Positions 53,896 to 64,000 of a DNA stretch of 64,000 nucleotides are shown one piece after another. Under the pieces are notes generated by a model. It was not told the DNA's origin. It did not search any database and was given only the letters and a program-made list of their open reading frames with translations. Numbering within the stretch: the stretch's first letter is position 1; each line of letters begins with the position of its first letter. Origin of the DNA: Haliotis asinina (lineage: Eukaryota; Mollusca; Gastropoda; Lepetellida; Haliotidae); NCBI RefSeq assembly GCF_037392515.1, contig NC_090295.1, positions 21,964,001 through 22,028,000 on the forward strand, read 5' to 3'. The position numbers and the translations under genes are program-made.

Positions 53896-53964
53896 AAAAC
53901 ATCGTTCCAGCTCTTATGCAGTACATCTCTGATTCTGTATTTTCATCTGGAATTCAAATGGTAA

Positions 53965-53970
53965 AATAAA
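53965..53970 (+). promoter_or_regulatory. Polyadenylation signal AATAAA
   Basis: Canonical hexamer 70 nt after the predicted stop, consistent with a short 3' untranslated region. Confidence 0.6.
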
Positions 53971-54265
53971 GTTGATACCTTTATGATATGTCTGTTTTTT
54001 TTGTCGGCAAAGAAACACAACACCATATCGTGTACCAACGTCCCCTCTGACGTGACCTTAATTCTGACGTTGATCTTAACCATCACATTGACACCGTGCC
54101 TGACCTTGGCCTTGATTCAAACACAAACTTACGGGAGACTGCAGCTGAAAATACACCTCTATCGCTGTTTTGGGCTCGCCTGTTTGATTCAGCTGACCGG
54201 TCAAAATCACTTCTCATTATGTCACAATAAACATACTCATACTTGTCACAATAAACATACACGTT

Positions 54266-54485
54266 GAACATCCGGGTAAGAATTGGCCCTCCCATGCATG
54301 TTTGTTGTTGACGGTCTCACGGGTCGGGTGGTCGGGCTCGCTGACTTGGTTTGCAGATGTCATCGTATCTCACTTCCGTAGATCTATGCTCATGCTGTTG
54401 ATCACTGGATAGTCTGGGTTAGAATCGATTAATTTCTGAACTTCAACATACAGCTGAAATGTTGCTGGGTGGAGCGAAATGAAAT
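54266..54485 (+). mobile_element. SINE-B, diverged
   Basis: ATCCGGGTAAGAATTGGCCC, GGGTCGGGTGGTCGGGCTCG, ATGCTCATGCTGTTGATCAC, TGGATAGTCTGGGTTAGAAT. Confidence 0.85.
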
Positions 54486-56340
54486 GCCATGTTTAATTCC
54501 TAGTTTTCCCCGCCACCCCGAACTACAACCCATCAGAAACGGGCACGCCCACCTGACAATACTGAATACACGTACGTTCCATAAAACATGAAGCATCCTT
54601 TTGATGTGAAGATGCGTTCTTTATGCGGTCCACGGCAGTTCGTGATTGAGAGTGACCGTCCTTAGGTAACGTCTAAACTCTATGACAGCGCTTGATACTT
54701 TCGTTGAGACATGTATGGAGGGCTCCCCTGTAAGGATCTAGTCAAATACTTTGTTGACAGTAGAAGGACGATGGCCGAAAGACTTCGAAGAGTCGATGAT
54801 TCTAGGCCTCTGAGTTCAAACTGACCAAGTTTAAAGACCGGATCATATGACTCTCACAACATAAACAAGTGTGACACTGCCGGATACAGGGTTCGTCAGT
54901 AACTGAGTAAGCGACCTTTAAACTGAGAGCTAGTACTGACACTGGTAACTGCCATATATCACAATACAATGCCATTTACAAAACAGAATAAATGAAGGGC
55001 ATTTATATTTGGAGTTACACGTACTCAGCAGAAGTATAGATTCTGGTACTTTTTATAAGGTTGGCTCTGCTGGCGGTTAGGTGTCTCACTTTGAGAGCGT
55101 GGGCTCGAATGACGTGAACAGACTGGAGAAGCTCTTTTCGAATGTGGGAAAGGTTTAGTCGCGTTTATGTATAATGGCCTATTATCTAGTTTAAAAAAAT
55201 CCACATGTGCACAATTACTGCAATAATCTCTTTATGATGTACGCTTGAGAGAACGCCAAGTACACCCACATTGAAAAAGAATCATTTTAACTTTTCAAAT
55301 TACACATGAAATGAATATTCGCACTTAAGGAAACAAGGTAGATAGGCATCTCCAAGCAGTTTAGGCTTTAGAAAAAAAATGAATGTTTCTGTTTCATTTT
55401 TTTGTCAAAAGTAACGAGGGCGGTAGGACTTTCTAAAAGTTTTTGATTAGGAAAAAAACCCAGTGAAGATGGAGGAACGCATTTTTATTTATTTTTCTTT
55501 TAGAAATACAGCTTGGGAACTTTATAAGCACGTGTTAATGAGTTGTTGATTCAGTTACACTCATTCTTCCAGACACTCATTCTTACAGTGGACAAAGGAT
55601 CATCGGAACCCTTCAAATCCAAAATTATTTTTTTAAACGGCAGTGAGAAATTGTAAATTGTTACGCGCAAACATAAAAGTGAAGCGCCGATGCCCGAGAA
55701 ACACTTCACTTTTTTATTTAGTTTCAGGGGTTAAGTGACGTATTACCACATCAGTGATATGTCCGTGTCCCCTTTTTCCTCCGAAATGCGCCGGATCAAG
55801 GGTTTAATGTTAGAATTTCGGAAGGTATGGCTTGGGAGGGTGGTGGTGGGAGGTACAGATGATTTTTACGGAAAGGCACACCACCTTTCCTATAACATTT
55901 CAATATGGCCAGTCTGAAATGACAGTGATGTACTCATGTTAAACACCAGATATTACTGAATAGTACTGGTATCAAGGGAGGTAACTCGCTAGTGACTCTG
56001 AGAGGTCCAATGCTTAAAGAAGGTAAGGTAAGAGACTGAATAGCGTCTGGTTTGATGAACTTATTATATGTGAAACTGAAAGTACAGTGTCAGTCACGTC
56101 TACAATTTTGTATGGTAGTTTGAATGATTGTTAGTCAGATTGATAGGGCTGTATAAACAATTTGTGCTTGGCGACGGGGTATTCAGAAAATAATCTGTTT
56201 TTGAAAATTCTGAAAATAAAATCCTCAGATTATTCCCAGAATAGGAATAAATCGTTCACGCTACTTACTTGGTATTCTGATTATTATTTCTTAAATTGTG
56301 GATCACCAGAAATGCTTGGCACCTTAAGTCTGAACGACTG
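54486..56340. other. Intergenic, no gene recognised
   Basis: No repeat family, splice-flanked exon or RNA gene seen. The short open frames are unremarkable. Confidence 0.45.
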
Positions 56341-56510
56341 CAGGGTCATCCCTTCAACAACCCATGTTTGTGGTATGAAACGAATAATGTGGTTGGTGGT
56401 CAGGCTCGATGGCTTGTCTGTCATCGTATCCCAGTTTTGTAGGTCGATGCTCATGCTGTTGATCACTGGATTGTCGGTCCATCCAATTATTGACAGATCT
56501 CCACTATATA
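56341..56510 (+). mobile_element. SINE-B, diverged, 3' truncated
   Basis: TTCAACAACCCATGTTTGTG, GGTCGATGCTCATGCTGTTG, ATCACTGGATTGTCGG, CAATTATTGACAGATCTCC. Confidence 0.8.
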
Positions 56511-57004
56511 CCAACACACCAAATCAATTGGAACCGTGCCTCCCAAATTACCAGTGTCGAACACATACTTATATACCCGATTGTTCATTGTTCAGGTCAC
56601 CCACTGGAAGTACGTATACGTCATGGCTGATTGGTTGGTAGAAAATAACTACTGTCACTAACTCAACCTAGAAAGTGGCAAGAGCGAATAGAGGAGGATG
56701 TACGGTATTTAGTAAATGGGCTAGATGGAGATAACGACTCATATGCGTTGGAGGCTAGGGCGAATTTGTCACAGCATTCACTTGTAATCTGCACATGGCT
56801 GTCGTTTTGGCCAGTGATGTTGAAATAGGTCATAGTAACTCTCCGTTACTGCTTTTGTCGGTGAATTAAGTCATTATCCAGCCTACAGACTGCAGATAAC
56901 GTTTTGGGTCACTGAGTTTTGTACGTGCTTGTGTTCATCTCAAGTGGAGAGCGGTGGGATAGCCGTTAATCCGTATATAACATATCACCAATTTTGTTTT
57001 AATC

Positions 57005-57175
57005 TGGGGCGGTGGAATAGCCTACTGGTTAAAGCGTTCGTACGTCATGCAGAAGACCCGGGTTCGATTCCTCACATGGGTACAGTGTGTGCAGCCGATT
57101 TCTGGTGTCCTCCGCAGTGATATTTCTGGAATATTGCTAATGTCGGCGTGAAACAAAACTCACTCACTCATCTCA
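57005..57175 (+). mobile_element. SINE-A, full length
   Basis: GGGGCGGTGGAATAGCCTAC, TGGTTAAAGCGTTCGTACGT, GACCCGGGTTCGATTCCTCA, CGGCGTGAAACAAAACTCAC then ACTCATCTCATCTC. Intact A and B boxes. Confidence 0.92.
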
Positions 57176-58210
57176 TCTCAGTTGAGTATCCTAATTTTCC
57201 TTTAAGTAACCTAATAAACTGCACCCATCTTACTCACACTCTGCTGGGTATCTTCCCATTTTTCAGTAATTGTAAATATGTAACAAAGTGTAAATGTTGA
57301 TTTACGCGTTTGTTATATACATTTGATCTGTAATATGAGAAACGACCAAGATGTTCGTTTGCTGAAATAGAGCCTCTCAGTCTAACCTCAGTTACCTCAT
57401 CTATCCACCGGTAAGCAAGCCAGGATTTGACATTGTTGTGTGTAGGTATGTAAGATCAGGTATGTGGAGCATTTACAATAATTTACGCAAAACCGAGGAA
57501 CTGAGTTTTTGCATAAATATTGGCATAATTTTCGTTTATACGCAGCTTTGCCGTACCTCTGCATCGGTTGGATGTTTTTAAGCTAAGCCAGGAAATTCAA
57601 ACTCGGAAATATGGAGATATATTGGAACAATTTCACTTTGTAGGAATAAAAGTCGTTTATTTGTATCTTGTATAAGAGTGTCTCCAACAAAGTCATTATA
57701 CAAACATCAACATGATAATCAACTTACATTGTTACACACAAACACATAAAGAGTATATCTGAGATAAAAAAGGCAAAACAACATGAGCGGATTGTTCTTT
57801 GATCCACATTGGCCTTTAGGAAGCTAGATGGTAACAGTAAGACACTTGTAGACTGGCCAGGCTTATCCTTCCCTTAGTTTGGACATAGTCAGCGGGTGTG
57901 CTGCCCATGGGTGAATATCGTCAAAGTGTACCACTGGAACAGCTGCCACAGGACTGCAGGTTGTTGATGATTGTGACTGTTATTTTCTCCTTTTGTCACC
58001 AAAGCCAAGTAAATGTGTTCGGATGGCATTTTCAATATGGCCGACACATTTTGCCTCTCTAAATATCGTCAGCGCTATCGTCAGTAATAAAGAGGGAGTA
58101 AGTTCTGTTTCATGCTGTATTCCATCAATATTACAACAACTTCTTAACTTGTTGAACGAGGGGTCATGTCCAATGAAGACCGGTGGTGTAATGTAATTAC
58201 GAAGTCGAAA
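57176..58210. other. Intergenic, no gene recognised
   Basis: No coding similarity, repeat family or RNA gene recognised. Confidence 0.4.
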
Positions 58211-58368
58211 ATGGCAGTACGGGTAGCCGAATGCCTAAAGCGTTCGCTCTTCACCTCGAAGAGCCGGGTTCGAATCCCCGCTAGGGTAGTGTGTGAAGAC
58301 CATTTCTGGTGTTCCCCGCTAAGATATTGCTGATATTGCTAAATGCGGCGTAAAACTGTACTCACTTA
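58211..58368 (+). mobile_element. SINE-A, full length
   Basis: TACGGGTAGCCGAATGCCTA, AAGCGTTCGCTCTTCACCTC, GGGTTCGAATCCCCGCTAGG, GCGGCGTAAAACTGTACTCA. Confidence 0.92.
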
Positions 58369-58465
58369 TGTCTAAACGAGGGTGCTATCAGCCCAGATCT
58401 AATTCGGAACTAATGTCAGTTGAAATCTTTTCACGTCGCGTCATGACAAATCACATATTCGTATT

Positions 58466-58699
58466 ATGGCCTCTCACGGACTGTACTACATCCACGTGTC
58501 AATCCGCCACACCTTCAAACGCTTCGGTACACCGTTACCGATTAAATCGAGGGATGACGTCACGAAGGAAGTGTCACCCGAGACAGAATGGCAGAAGGTG
58601 GGCGGTTATTTTTCAGAGCGTTTAATATCTGTTGATACTTTTAGTGGTTGCGAAATTTACAGTCATTTTGTAAATGAAGAGAAACGTGATTCTAAATGA
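58466..58699 (+). CDS. Hypothetical 77-codon open frame, unassigned
   Basis: ATG-initiated frame with locally higher GC and balanced composition (MASHGLYYIHVSIRHTFKRF, then DDVTKEVSPETEWQKVGGYF). GLYYIHVSI superficially recalls the GLYFVYSQV strand of TNF-type ligands, but the remainder does not fit and I do not assign it. No flanking splice sites or signal peptide. It follows a SINE-A by 100 bp. It may be an exon remnant or chance. Confidence 0.2.
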   Translation: MASHGLYYIHVSIRHTFKRFGTPLPIKSRDDVTKEVSPETEWQKVGGYFSERLISVDTFSGCEIYSHFVNEEKRDSK

Positions 58700-58913
58700 T
58701 TGAGTTTGTTTTTGAAAAATAGAAGTGTTTTCCTTCTGTTGCCTGTGAATTACATGATGTATACCAAATTGTGGGAGGAAAACATGGCATTCGTTCTGGA
58801 TGCTGCTCTGGTATCCTAGATTTTGATATTTTCTAGTTATGTTTATTTTGAAGTTTGCTAACCATTGTGTGAGTTTTCAGGAAGGTTCGTGTACAAATTG
58901 TGATCATTCATAG

Positions 58914-59130
58914 GGACGTCAGGTTTGTCTCACGATTAAACGGGATCGAGTGGTCAGGCTCGCTGCTGACATGGTTTACACGTCATGGGTTCCAAATTAC
59001 GCAGATCGATGCTCATGCTGTTGATCACTTAATTGTCTGGTCCAGACTCGATTATTTACAGACCGCCGCCATATACTTGTAGCCAGATTAGTGCGGGTGC
59101 GGGTTAAAACTGAAGTCACTCACACACTCA
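58914..59130 (+). mobile_element. SINE-B
   Basis: AACGGGATCGAGTGGTCAGG, CAGATCGATGCTCATGCTGT, GTCCAGACTCGATTATTTAC, AGACCGCCGCCATATACTTG, ACTCACACACTCA. Confidence 0.9.
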
Positions 59131-59290
59131 TTATAATAAGCGTTTGGTCAGTCAAAGGGTTGATGTCATGTACATTACTCTGTAGGGGTACAACTGCTAG
59201 CTGTTTAAGTCACTGAATCTGACCACCATTATTCTAAGCAAACAAGCCTAAACATGGAATTACGCGATTTGTTTGTTTCCTGGTTAACAC

Positions 59291-59401
59291 CGTATTCGGT
59301 CATATCTCAGCTGAATGGAGGCGGTCTGCAAATAATCGACAGTCCAGTGATCAACATCATGAACATCGATGCACAAAGTGTCGTATCGGTTCCTCAAATG
59401 A
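59291..59401 (-). mobile_element. SINE-B, reverse, decayed
   Basis: GGAGGCGGTCTGCAAATAAT, CAGTCCAGTGATCAACATCA, TGAACATCGATG, TCGTATCGGTTCC. Confidence 0.75.
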
Positions 59402-60064
59402 AACAGCCGGTCCTCTTCTAGATAGTGACCTTCAGTATGCTATGATGTATTTCAGTTGCAGTCGTCGTGTATATCCTGTTACCAAATTAACTGTCATACG
59501 TAGGGGTGACCTTCCGGATCCTCGGCCAGGCTGGTTATAATTATAACGACTGACCTGGTGAACTGGTTATAACGAGTCATCTTATCCCAAGTGCGTAGTT
59601 CAACGCTGACACACAAGTCACGATTCAAATAAAAGATGTTTATGCATTTGTTGTCCAATTTACTTTACCTGTTTAAAGGTGCTAATCAGCACACGAAGCT
59701 GAAAAAAGTGTTCTTGACCCTAAAAATTTAAAAACAAAATGGCCACCAAAATTGTTGTATCTCAATGACTGTATCCCTGTTTCTTGTTTCTTAAAGTTTG
59801 GAAACTCCTGTTTCTAAGACATTAAAGGAGTTACCATGAATAAAAAAGATTCCACGCTGAAAATATTATGTTTTTTTTTTACCCTCACAATTGAAAAACA
59901 AAATGGACGCCATTATTGCGTCAGGTGGGTATGCACGGTAGATTGCCACCTGAAACTAACCAAGAGAAAAAGACAGAAACGCGTTGACGAAAAATCTTTT
60001 GCGATAATGTAGTCATTTCAAACACGTATAACTCATCCAAAAATAGACTTAAGTGCATGAAATT
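59402..60064. other. Intergenic, AT-rich
   Basis: 59720-59760 and 59880-59920 share AAAAACAAAATGG with following CC-containing words. This looks like an unclassified repeat. No gene. Confidence 0.35.
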
Positions 60065-60301
60065 TTACATCAGTTCAGAAGTTGATACTTTTAGATATCG
60101 GAGACTTTGAGCGCGATGATGACGACGCAGCATGACCCAAACGTCGGGTTTCCTGGCTCTCAGACCAATCTCTTTTAAACTGGTCCGTACAGTTTTCCCG
60201 GATATCTGATGTCCAGGCACCCTGGCGGCTGTGCCTTCACTAGTGGCGGTACGATCACGCAGCTGATGTAACTCGAGGTCTGCCTGTACAGGGACGGTCA
60301 T
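60065..60301 (-). pseudogene. Tc1/mariner-like transposase fragment
   Basis: Minus strand reads LHQLRDRTATSEGTAARVPG, HQISGKTVRTSLKEIGLRAR then KPDVWVMLRRHHRAQSL, the second helix-turn-helix and linker of Tc1-type transposases, with the usual T-V-R-x-x-L-K-E-x-G-L-R-A-R signature. No DDE catalytic domain follows, so this is a short relic. Confidence 0.75.
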
Positions 60302-60895
60302 TTGTTATACTTGTTTGGTTGCAACGAGCTGCAAAACGTGATATCTTGCTCAGACGCCTGGCAACAGAAGATTGGTAATATACAGCACGCACTCTTTAAA
60401 TGGTGATGTTCCGTGTCAAGACGTGACGTAGTGATTTGACCTTGAAACTGTTTCAAAACAGATGCCAATTTCTGAAAGTAATCTAGACATTTATTGCCAG
60501 ACAGTGAATGCTCTTTGCTGCAGAATTTCAACTGGAAGGTGATTTCTGTTGCGTTGTGGCGATGCCTTTCTAGTTCTTGTAAGAAATCTCATCAGTATCA
60601 ATATTTTCAGGTAAAACCGATTTTTTGCACGTGTGCAGTTGTGTATAATCATGACACCAACACTTTTGTTACATATGTTGACGATAAATAGGTGAGGTCA
60701 AACGATTAATAGGGCTTTGGGGGTGTGTGTGTGTGTGTGTGTATTTTCTGAAAACTATAGGGCGCAAAAGGAACACACTTGAAAAATCGGTTCAGTCAAA
60801 TAATTACAAACGTTATCGAAATGTTATCAAGCTGAAAACAGTCGCAAAAACACTGCAAAACAAAACAAAACAGCGACACTCGTAAACAATGACCC
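60302..60895. other. Intergenic with (GT)n
   Basis: 60722-60741 is a GT microsatellite. No exon of the downstream transporter gene could be placed here with confidence. Confidence 0.4.
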
Positions 60896-61106
60896 AAGAA
60901 TATCCGGGTTAGAATTTTATGCGGTAACCCATGCATGTCGTAAGAGGCGACTAACTAGACTGGTTGGCCAGGCTCGCTTCGTGGTTGACACATGTATCCC
61001 GATTCCGAAGATCAGTGCGCATACTGATGATCACGGGTGTGTCTGGTCCAGATTTGAGTGTTTGCAGACCGCCGCCATATAACTGGTATACTGCTGAATG
61101 CTACAT
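60896..61106 (+). mobile_element. SINE-B, 90 bp before the transporter exon
   Basis: ATATCCGGGTTAGAATTTTA, TGCATGTCGTAAGAGGCGAC, GTGTCTGGTCCAGATTTGAG, TTTGCAGACCGCCGCCATAT. Confidence 0.85.
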
Positions 61107-61195
61107 GAATCAGCAAACCAAACTGTATCAAACATATCATCAAATTTGTATATTCAAGTTTTATCTATGCTGGAATCACAATATCATTTTTTCAG

Positions 61196-61488
61196 TTAAT
61201 GGATCAACACCTACGGGATACCAAGATGAACCACTCCCCGAAAATTACCCAACCATGGTTCAGAAATACACGTCCTGCAGATGGCGCCTCGGATACATGG
61301 TGACTCTCGGTATCGTTTCTGTACAGTGCCTGAAAAACTGCATGTCATTCGCTATCGTGTGCATGACAAGGGGAGTAACTCTTGACAAGGGAGAGCACTC
61401 TAACCTAAGCAACGCTGGCACCAATGACACGTCACCATTCTCAGACTCGGGAAGCAGGGAACGGTTGAATTATTCAGTTGCGGGAGAG
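61196..61488 (+). CDS. SLC17-like exon A (TM1 and loop)
   Basis: Acceptor CATTTTTTCAG, donor GTATGT. Enters with two bases of a split codon (phase 1). An in-frame ATG at 61255 in strong context (ACCATGG) could serve as an internal start if no upstream coding exon exists, but the acceptor argues for one. Confidence 0.82.
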
Positions 61489-63468
61489 GTATGTTGCCAC
61501 AGACGTTGATAATGATTATTGCATATCTTAAGATGAAAAGTACGTTTTTACAACCATGTCAGTATTTTGGCGTAGTGGTCAAAGCGTTCGCTTGCCTCGC
61601 TGAGGGGTTCAAATCCCCTCATGGGTTAAATTTAGGAAGTCAATTTCTGGCATCGTGATGTTGGTGGATAGTTGCGAAAACGGCGCAAAACACAACTCAC
61701 GTTAGTGTGAACCGTATCCCGCCATCAACATCGGGTGAGTCACATTGTATTCTGTTGGGAATCGAACACGGTGTTTCGGTACATCCACTTGGCTAACATT
61801 TGTATTTTGCTTGCACGAAAGCGCATCGTTTAGCTTGTGCTAAATGTCCGAAATGATATTAGTTAACTTTTAATGAACGTGTTTTTTTCACCTCGATATC
61901 ACTTTATTTTTAATCTGCGTTAAACCTTTTTCAATAGACCTTGCGTGTATCTTCGTAGAATTATATCTTTCATGTACAATTTTGAATATTTCAGAAAAGA
62001 AATGATCACGTATACAAGCCGGGCAACCAACAACAACATTCTTTTCAAAGAAAAGATATAAAACTAAATTTAAATCACTCTAAAGTGATGTTAGAAATAT
62101 TTTTCGTTCCTCAGTTCGCTCCCGTAGTGAATAATCACAGTTCTGGCACAGTCTTGTGTTGCATAAAATAATGCCCTTCATTGTTGGTATTTGGACTGTA
62201 ACGATGCATTGGAGTATCGATGGATCGCGGTTGGTGAGCAATTAAATGGATGGTAGAAACTAAAATCCATCGATTGATGCATCGATATTATGTGTGACTA
62301 TATAGTTTACTAACTGACTTCTGTTGATACATGCTCAGTGCAAAATACAGGGAGTACCTGATTCATTCAATCGGATTTAGCGTTTCCGCCCGTTACCTCT
62401 TAAACAAACAAAACTGTATATTCTTTTGGGAAATAAATAAATAAATAAATAAATAAATGAATGAATGAATGAATGAATGAATGAATGAATGAATGAATAC
62501 AGTACTATTGCAGCAGTTTGTGGCAATAGATTCTCGTTATTGCCATCGCAATAGTTGCTTTCCCATCAATAGTCACTCCTAGTTGGTATTGTATAACAAC
62601 TAAAACGCTGATCTGACCTGCCGTAGCAATACTGCACAATATTCTTGTCCGCAAACTGTTAAAGTCTTCAAATGTGAGGGCACTATTTAACAAGGACACA
62701 AATCTGACACAAAGTATCTTCGAGCTGGTATTAAGTAAAATAACTGCAAGTACTTTACACTATTTAGAACGTTTTCAACACGCATCTGAATCGTCACAGC
62801 AATATTGCTGTACGTTGTTCAGGTCCAGAAACTGCTACATATACTGAACAGCAAAAGAAACGCAAGTTTCGAAAAAATGAAAGTAAGCGTTTCATGTTTA
62901 TGTTTTCGATTTTTAAAAAACGAGAAAAAGCAGAGTTACGTTTCTTTTGCTGTTCAATATATTTTAAGCGTACAGCTCGCTTTTCAGCATGGATACCTCG
63001 CGTAGGCACATTGCACTGGACAATACATAGAAGGTGAGAATCTCTCCGTTTCCAGAGCGGCGGGTAGCCTAGTGGTGAAAGCGTTGGCTCATGACGGCGA
63101 AGACCCGAGTTCGATTTCTTCATGTGTACAACGTGTGAAGCCCATTTCTGGCGTCCCTGTCATTACATTGCAGGAATTTTGCTAAAAGCGGAGCAGACCC
63201 ATACTCCCCGCTCTTTAATTGTATCCAGGTGACCACAGCAGAATTCGACTACAGCAGCGAAATGGAAGGTCTTCTCATATCGTCAACCTACTACGTTGGT
63301 GTTATTTCGCCGATATTTGGCAGTCTGGCTTCTCGAAGATTTGGTGCTAAGAGGGTTATACTTGCGAGTGTTGTGTTGGGTGGCGTCGCGACGATTGCCA
63401 TTCCGGCAGCAGCAAGAAGTCATGCGTACCTGGCTGTCTTGTGTCGTGTGGCTCTCGGATTTGCAGTC
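61196..63468 (+). CDS. SLC17-type (MFS) anion transporter, two internal exons, partial
   Basis: Exons 61196-61488 and 63229-63468 join in frame across a phase-0 GT-AG intron. Exon 1 reads YTSCRWRLGYMVTLGIVSVQ, CLKNCMSFAIVCMTRG (first membrane helix, with the N-x-S-x-A-I-V-x-M pattern of the SLC17 family), then a polar luminal loop with sequons NDT and NYS. Exon 2 reads EFDYSSEMEGLLISSTYYVG, VISPIFGSLASRRFGAKRVI (helices 2-3, with the G-x-L-A-x-R-F-G-x-K loop motif), LASVVLGGVATIAIPAAARS, and ends RVALGFAV. SLC17 proteins carry organic anions or phosphate across plasma or vesicle membranes. Substrate cannot be told here. 5' exons are not identified and the rest lies beyond the window. Confidence 0.85.
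61567..61800 (+). mobile_element. SINE-A, followed by a reverse head fragment
   Basis: 61567-61700: TGGCGTAGTGGTCAAAGCGT, GGGGTTCAAATCCCCTCATG, GGCGCAAAACACAACTCAC. 61705-61800 carries TTGGGAATCGAACACGGTGT, a minus-strand B-box region of a second copy. Confidence 0.8.
61801..63054. other. Transporter intron, AT-rich, with microsatellites
   Basis: 62429-62460 (AAAT)n passes into 62457-62498 (GAAT)n. GCTGTTCA with flanking AAAGAAACG occurs as an inverted pair at about 62846-62960 (TGAACAGCAAAAGAAACG and CGTTTCTTTTGCTGTTCA), a hairpin with 70-bp loop. No exon recognised. Confidence 0.55.
63055..63213 (+). mobile_element. SINE-A abutting transporter exon B
   Basis: GCGGCGGGTAGCCTAGTGGT, GAAAGCGTTGGCTCATGACG, GAGTTCGATTTCTTCATGTG, GCCCATTTCTGGCGTCCCTG. 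The tail ATACTCCCCGCTC sits 15 bp before the acceptor. Confidence 0.9.
63229..63468 (+). CDS. SLC17-like exon B (TM2-TM4)
   Basis: Acceptor TTTAATTGTATCCAG, donor GTGAGT, phase 0 on both sides, 240 nt. The next exon would be expected to start with the EG-x-x-YP segment of helix 4. It is not in the remaining 530 bp. Confidence 0.88.
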
Positions 63469-64000
63469 GTGAGTACGCCCTGTCCGTTGTAAATGTTTTG
63501 ATAGAGGCAAATTTAAACTGATATTCGGTGTAAGAACAAAGGCCAACGGTCATGTGTGCTTCAAGATAATGGATCAGTTTTCGGGCTTTTGTTTGTTTTT
63601 GGTTGGATGGCAAAAGACGGGAAATCCATTGAATCAAAATACATAGTAACATAAACAGGGAATCTCACAGTGCCTTCTCATATCAGTGATATCAACATGA
63701 GTTGCTGAAGATGGGATTCTATTTAACATCAACGATTACTCATTAGTTTTTAATGAAAAATGTACAGCTCTGAACTCGCCCTGCCATTAGACTTGCAGTG
63801 GAGCAGTCATAGTTTTATGACGTCATCAAGTTTTTGACGTCATGGCAGCGTCATGTCATCAGGGTGTTGACATAGCATTGGGTCGTGTAGTTGATGATGT
63901 CAAAGCATTGTGATCTCATTATTCAATTGTGCAAGATCTACAGATATCGTTTGATCTCACACAGGCAATATTTCCTGTGGTGATAGTTTCTTCACAGTTT
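63469..64000. other. Transporter intron to window edge
   Basis: 63810-63900 repeats GACGTCATCA/TGACGTCATGG/GTCATCAGG words. No exon seen. Confidence 0.45.

Noticed and set aside
58466..58699. TNF-family ligand
   Set aside because: Only GLYYIHVSI resembles the family. Downstream strands, length and exon context do not fit.
3104..63213. Many 60-120 codon frames starting MLMLLITGLSG or ending in INSMSIDL
   Set aside because: They are SINE-B sequence read in different frames. The recurring peptide reflects repeat identity, not a gene family.

Overview
The window is eukaryotic and comes from an invertebrate, most likely a gastropod mollusc and probably an abalone (Haliotis). Genes are split by GT-AG introns. 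Intergenic DNA is AT-rich and crowded with LINE fragments, DNA transposons and dozens of short interspersed copies of two SINE-like families that share a 3' tail ending in (ACTC)n. The abalone assignment rests on my recollection of that repeat signature and was not checked by a search. Nothing bacterial (operons, ribosome binding sites, CRISPR) is present.

Layout. 1-2870: large tandem satellite in two related forms (29-30 bp, then 27 bp). 2.9-10 kb: transposon debris, including a MULE transposase pseudogene and a 150-bp fold-back element. 11.2-13.0 kb: 5' half of an L1/Tx1-like LINE (ORF1 plus endonuclease). 13.7-14.6 kb: tandem repeat. 16.2-25.6 kb: AT-rich stretch nearly free of SINEs, with no convincing gene. 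25.6-32 kb: SINEs, minisatellites and a 1.29-kb DNA transposon with 18-bp inverted ends and a degenerate THAP domain. 32.2-36.8 kb: minus-strand CR1/L2-like LINE, interrupted by a 5'-truncated L1-like LINE flanked by a 14-bp target-site duplication, itself carrying a SINE. 38.7-39.8 kb: SINE-rich segment bounded by inverted repeats.

Genes. Two real genes are seen. (1) At 41120-53895 (+) a 12-exon gene, apparently complete with TATA-like box, signal peptide, stop and AATAAA, encodes a secreted protein of about 335-351 residues. It is built of four tandem six-cysteine modules with the core C-x8-C-x7-C. Every module is split by a phase-2 intron just after its third cysteine and ends in a phase-1 intron inside its sixth cysteine codon. 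Linkers differ in chemistry (acidic, Thr/Pro-rich, Gly-rich microexons). I do not recognise the family with certainty. (2) At 61196-63468 (+) two internal exons of an SLC17-type (major facilitator) anion transporter run off the right edge.

The introns of gene 1 are notable: a 30-bp minisatellite of about 50 units in strict register that looks seeded by the exon 9 splice donor, an 11-bp array abutting the exon 10 acceptor, a 22-bp array near a duplicated microexon, and SINE tails lying directly against several splice acceptors. The longest open reading frames of the window are by-products of tandem repeats whose unit length is a multiple of three, not genes.
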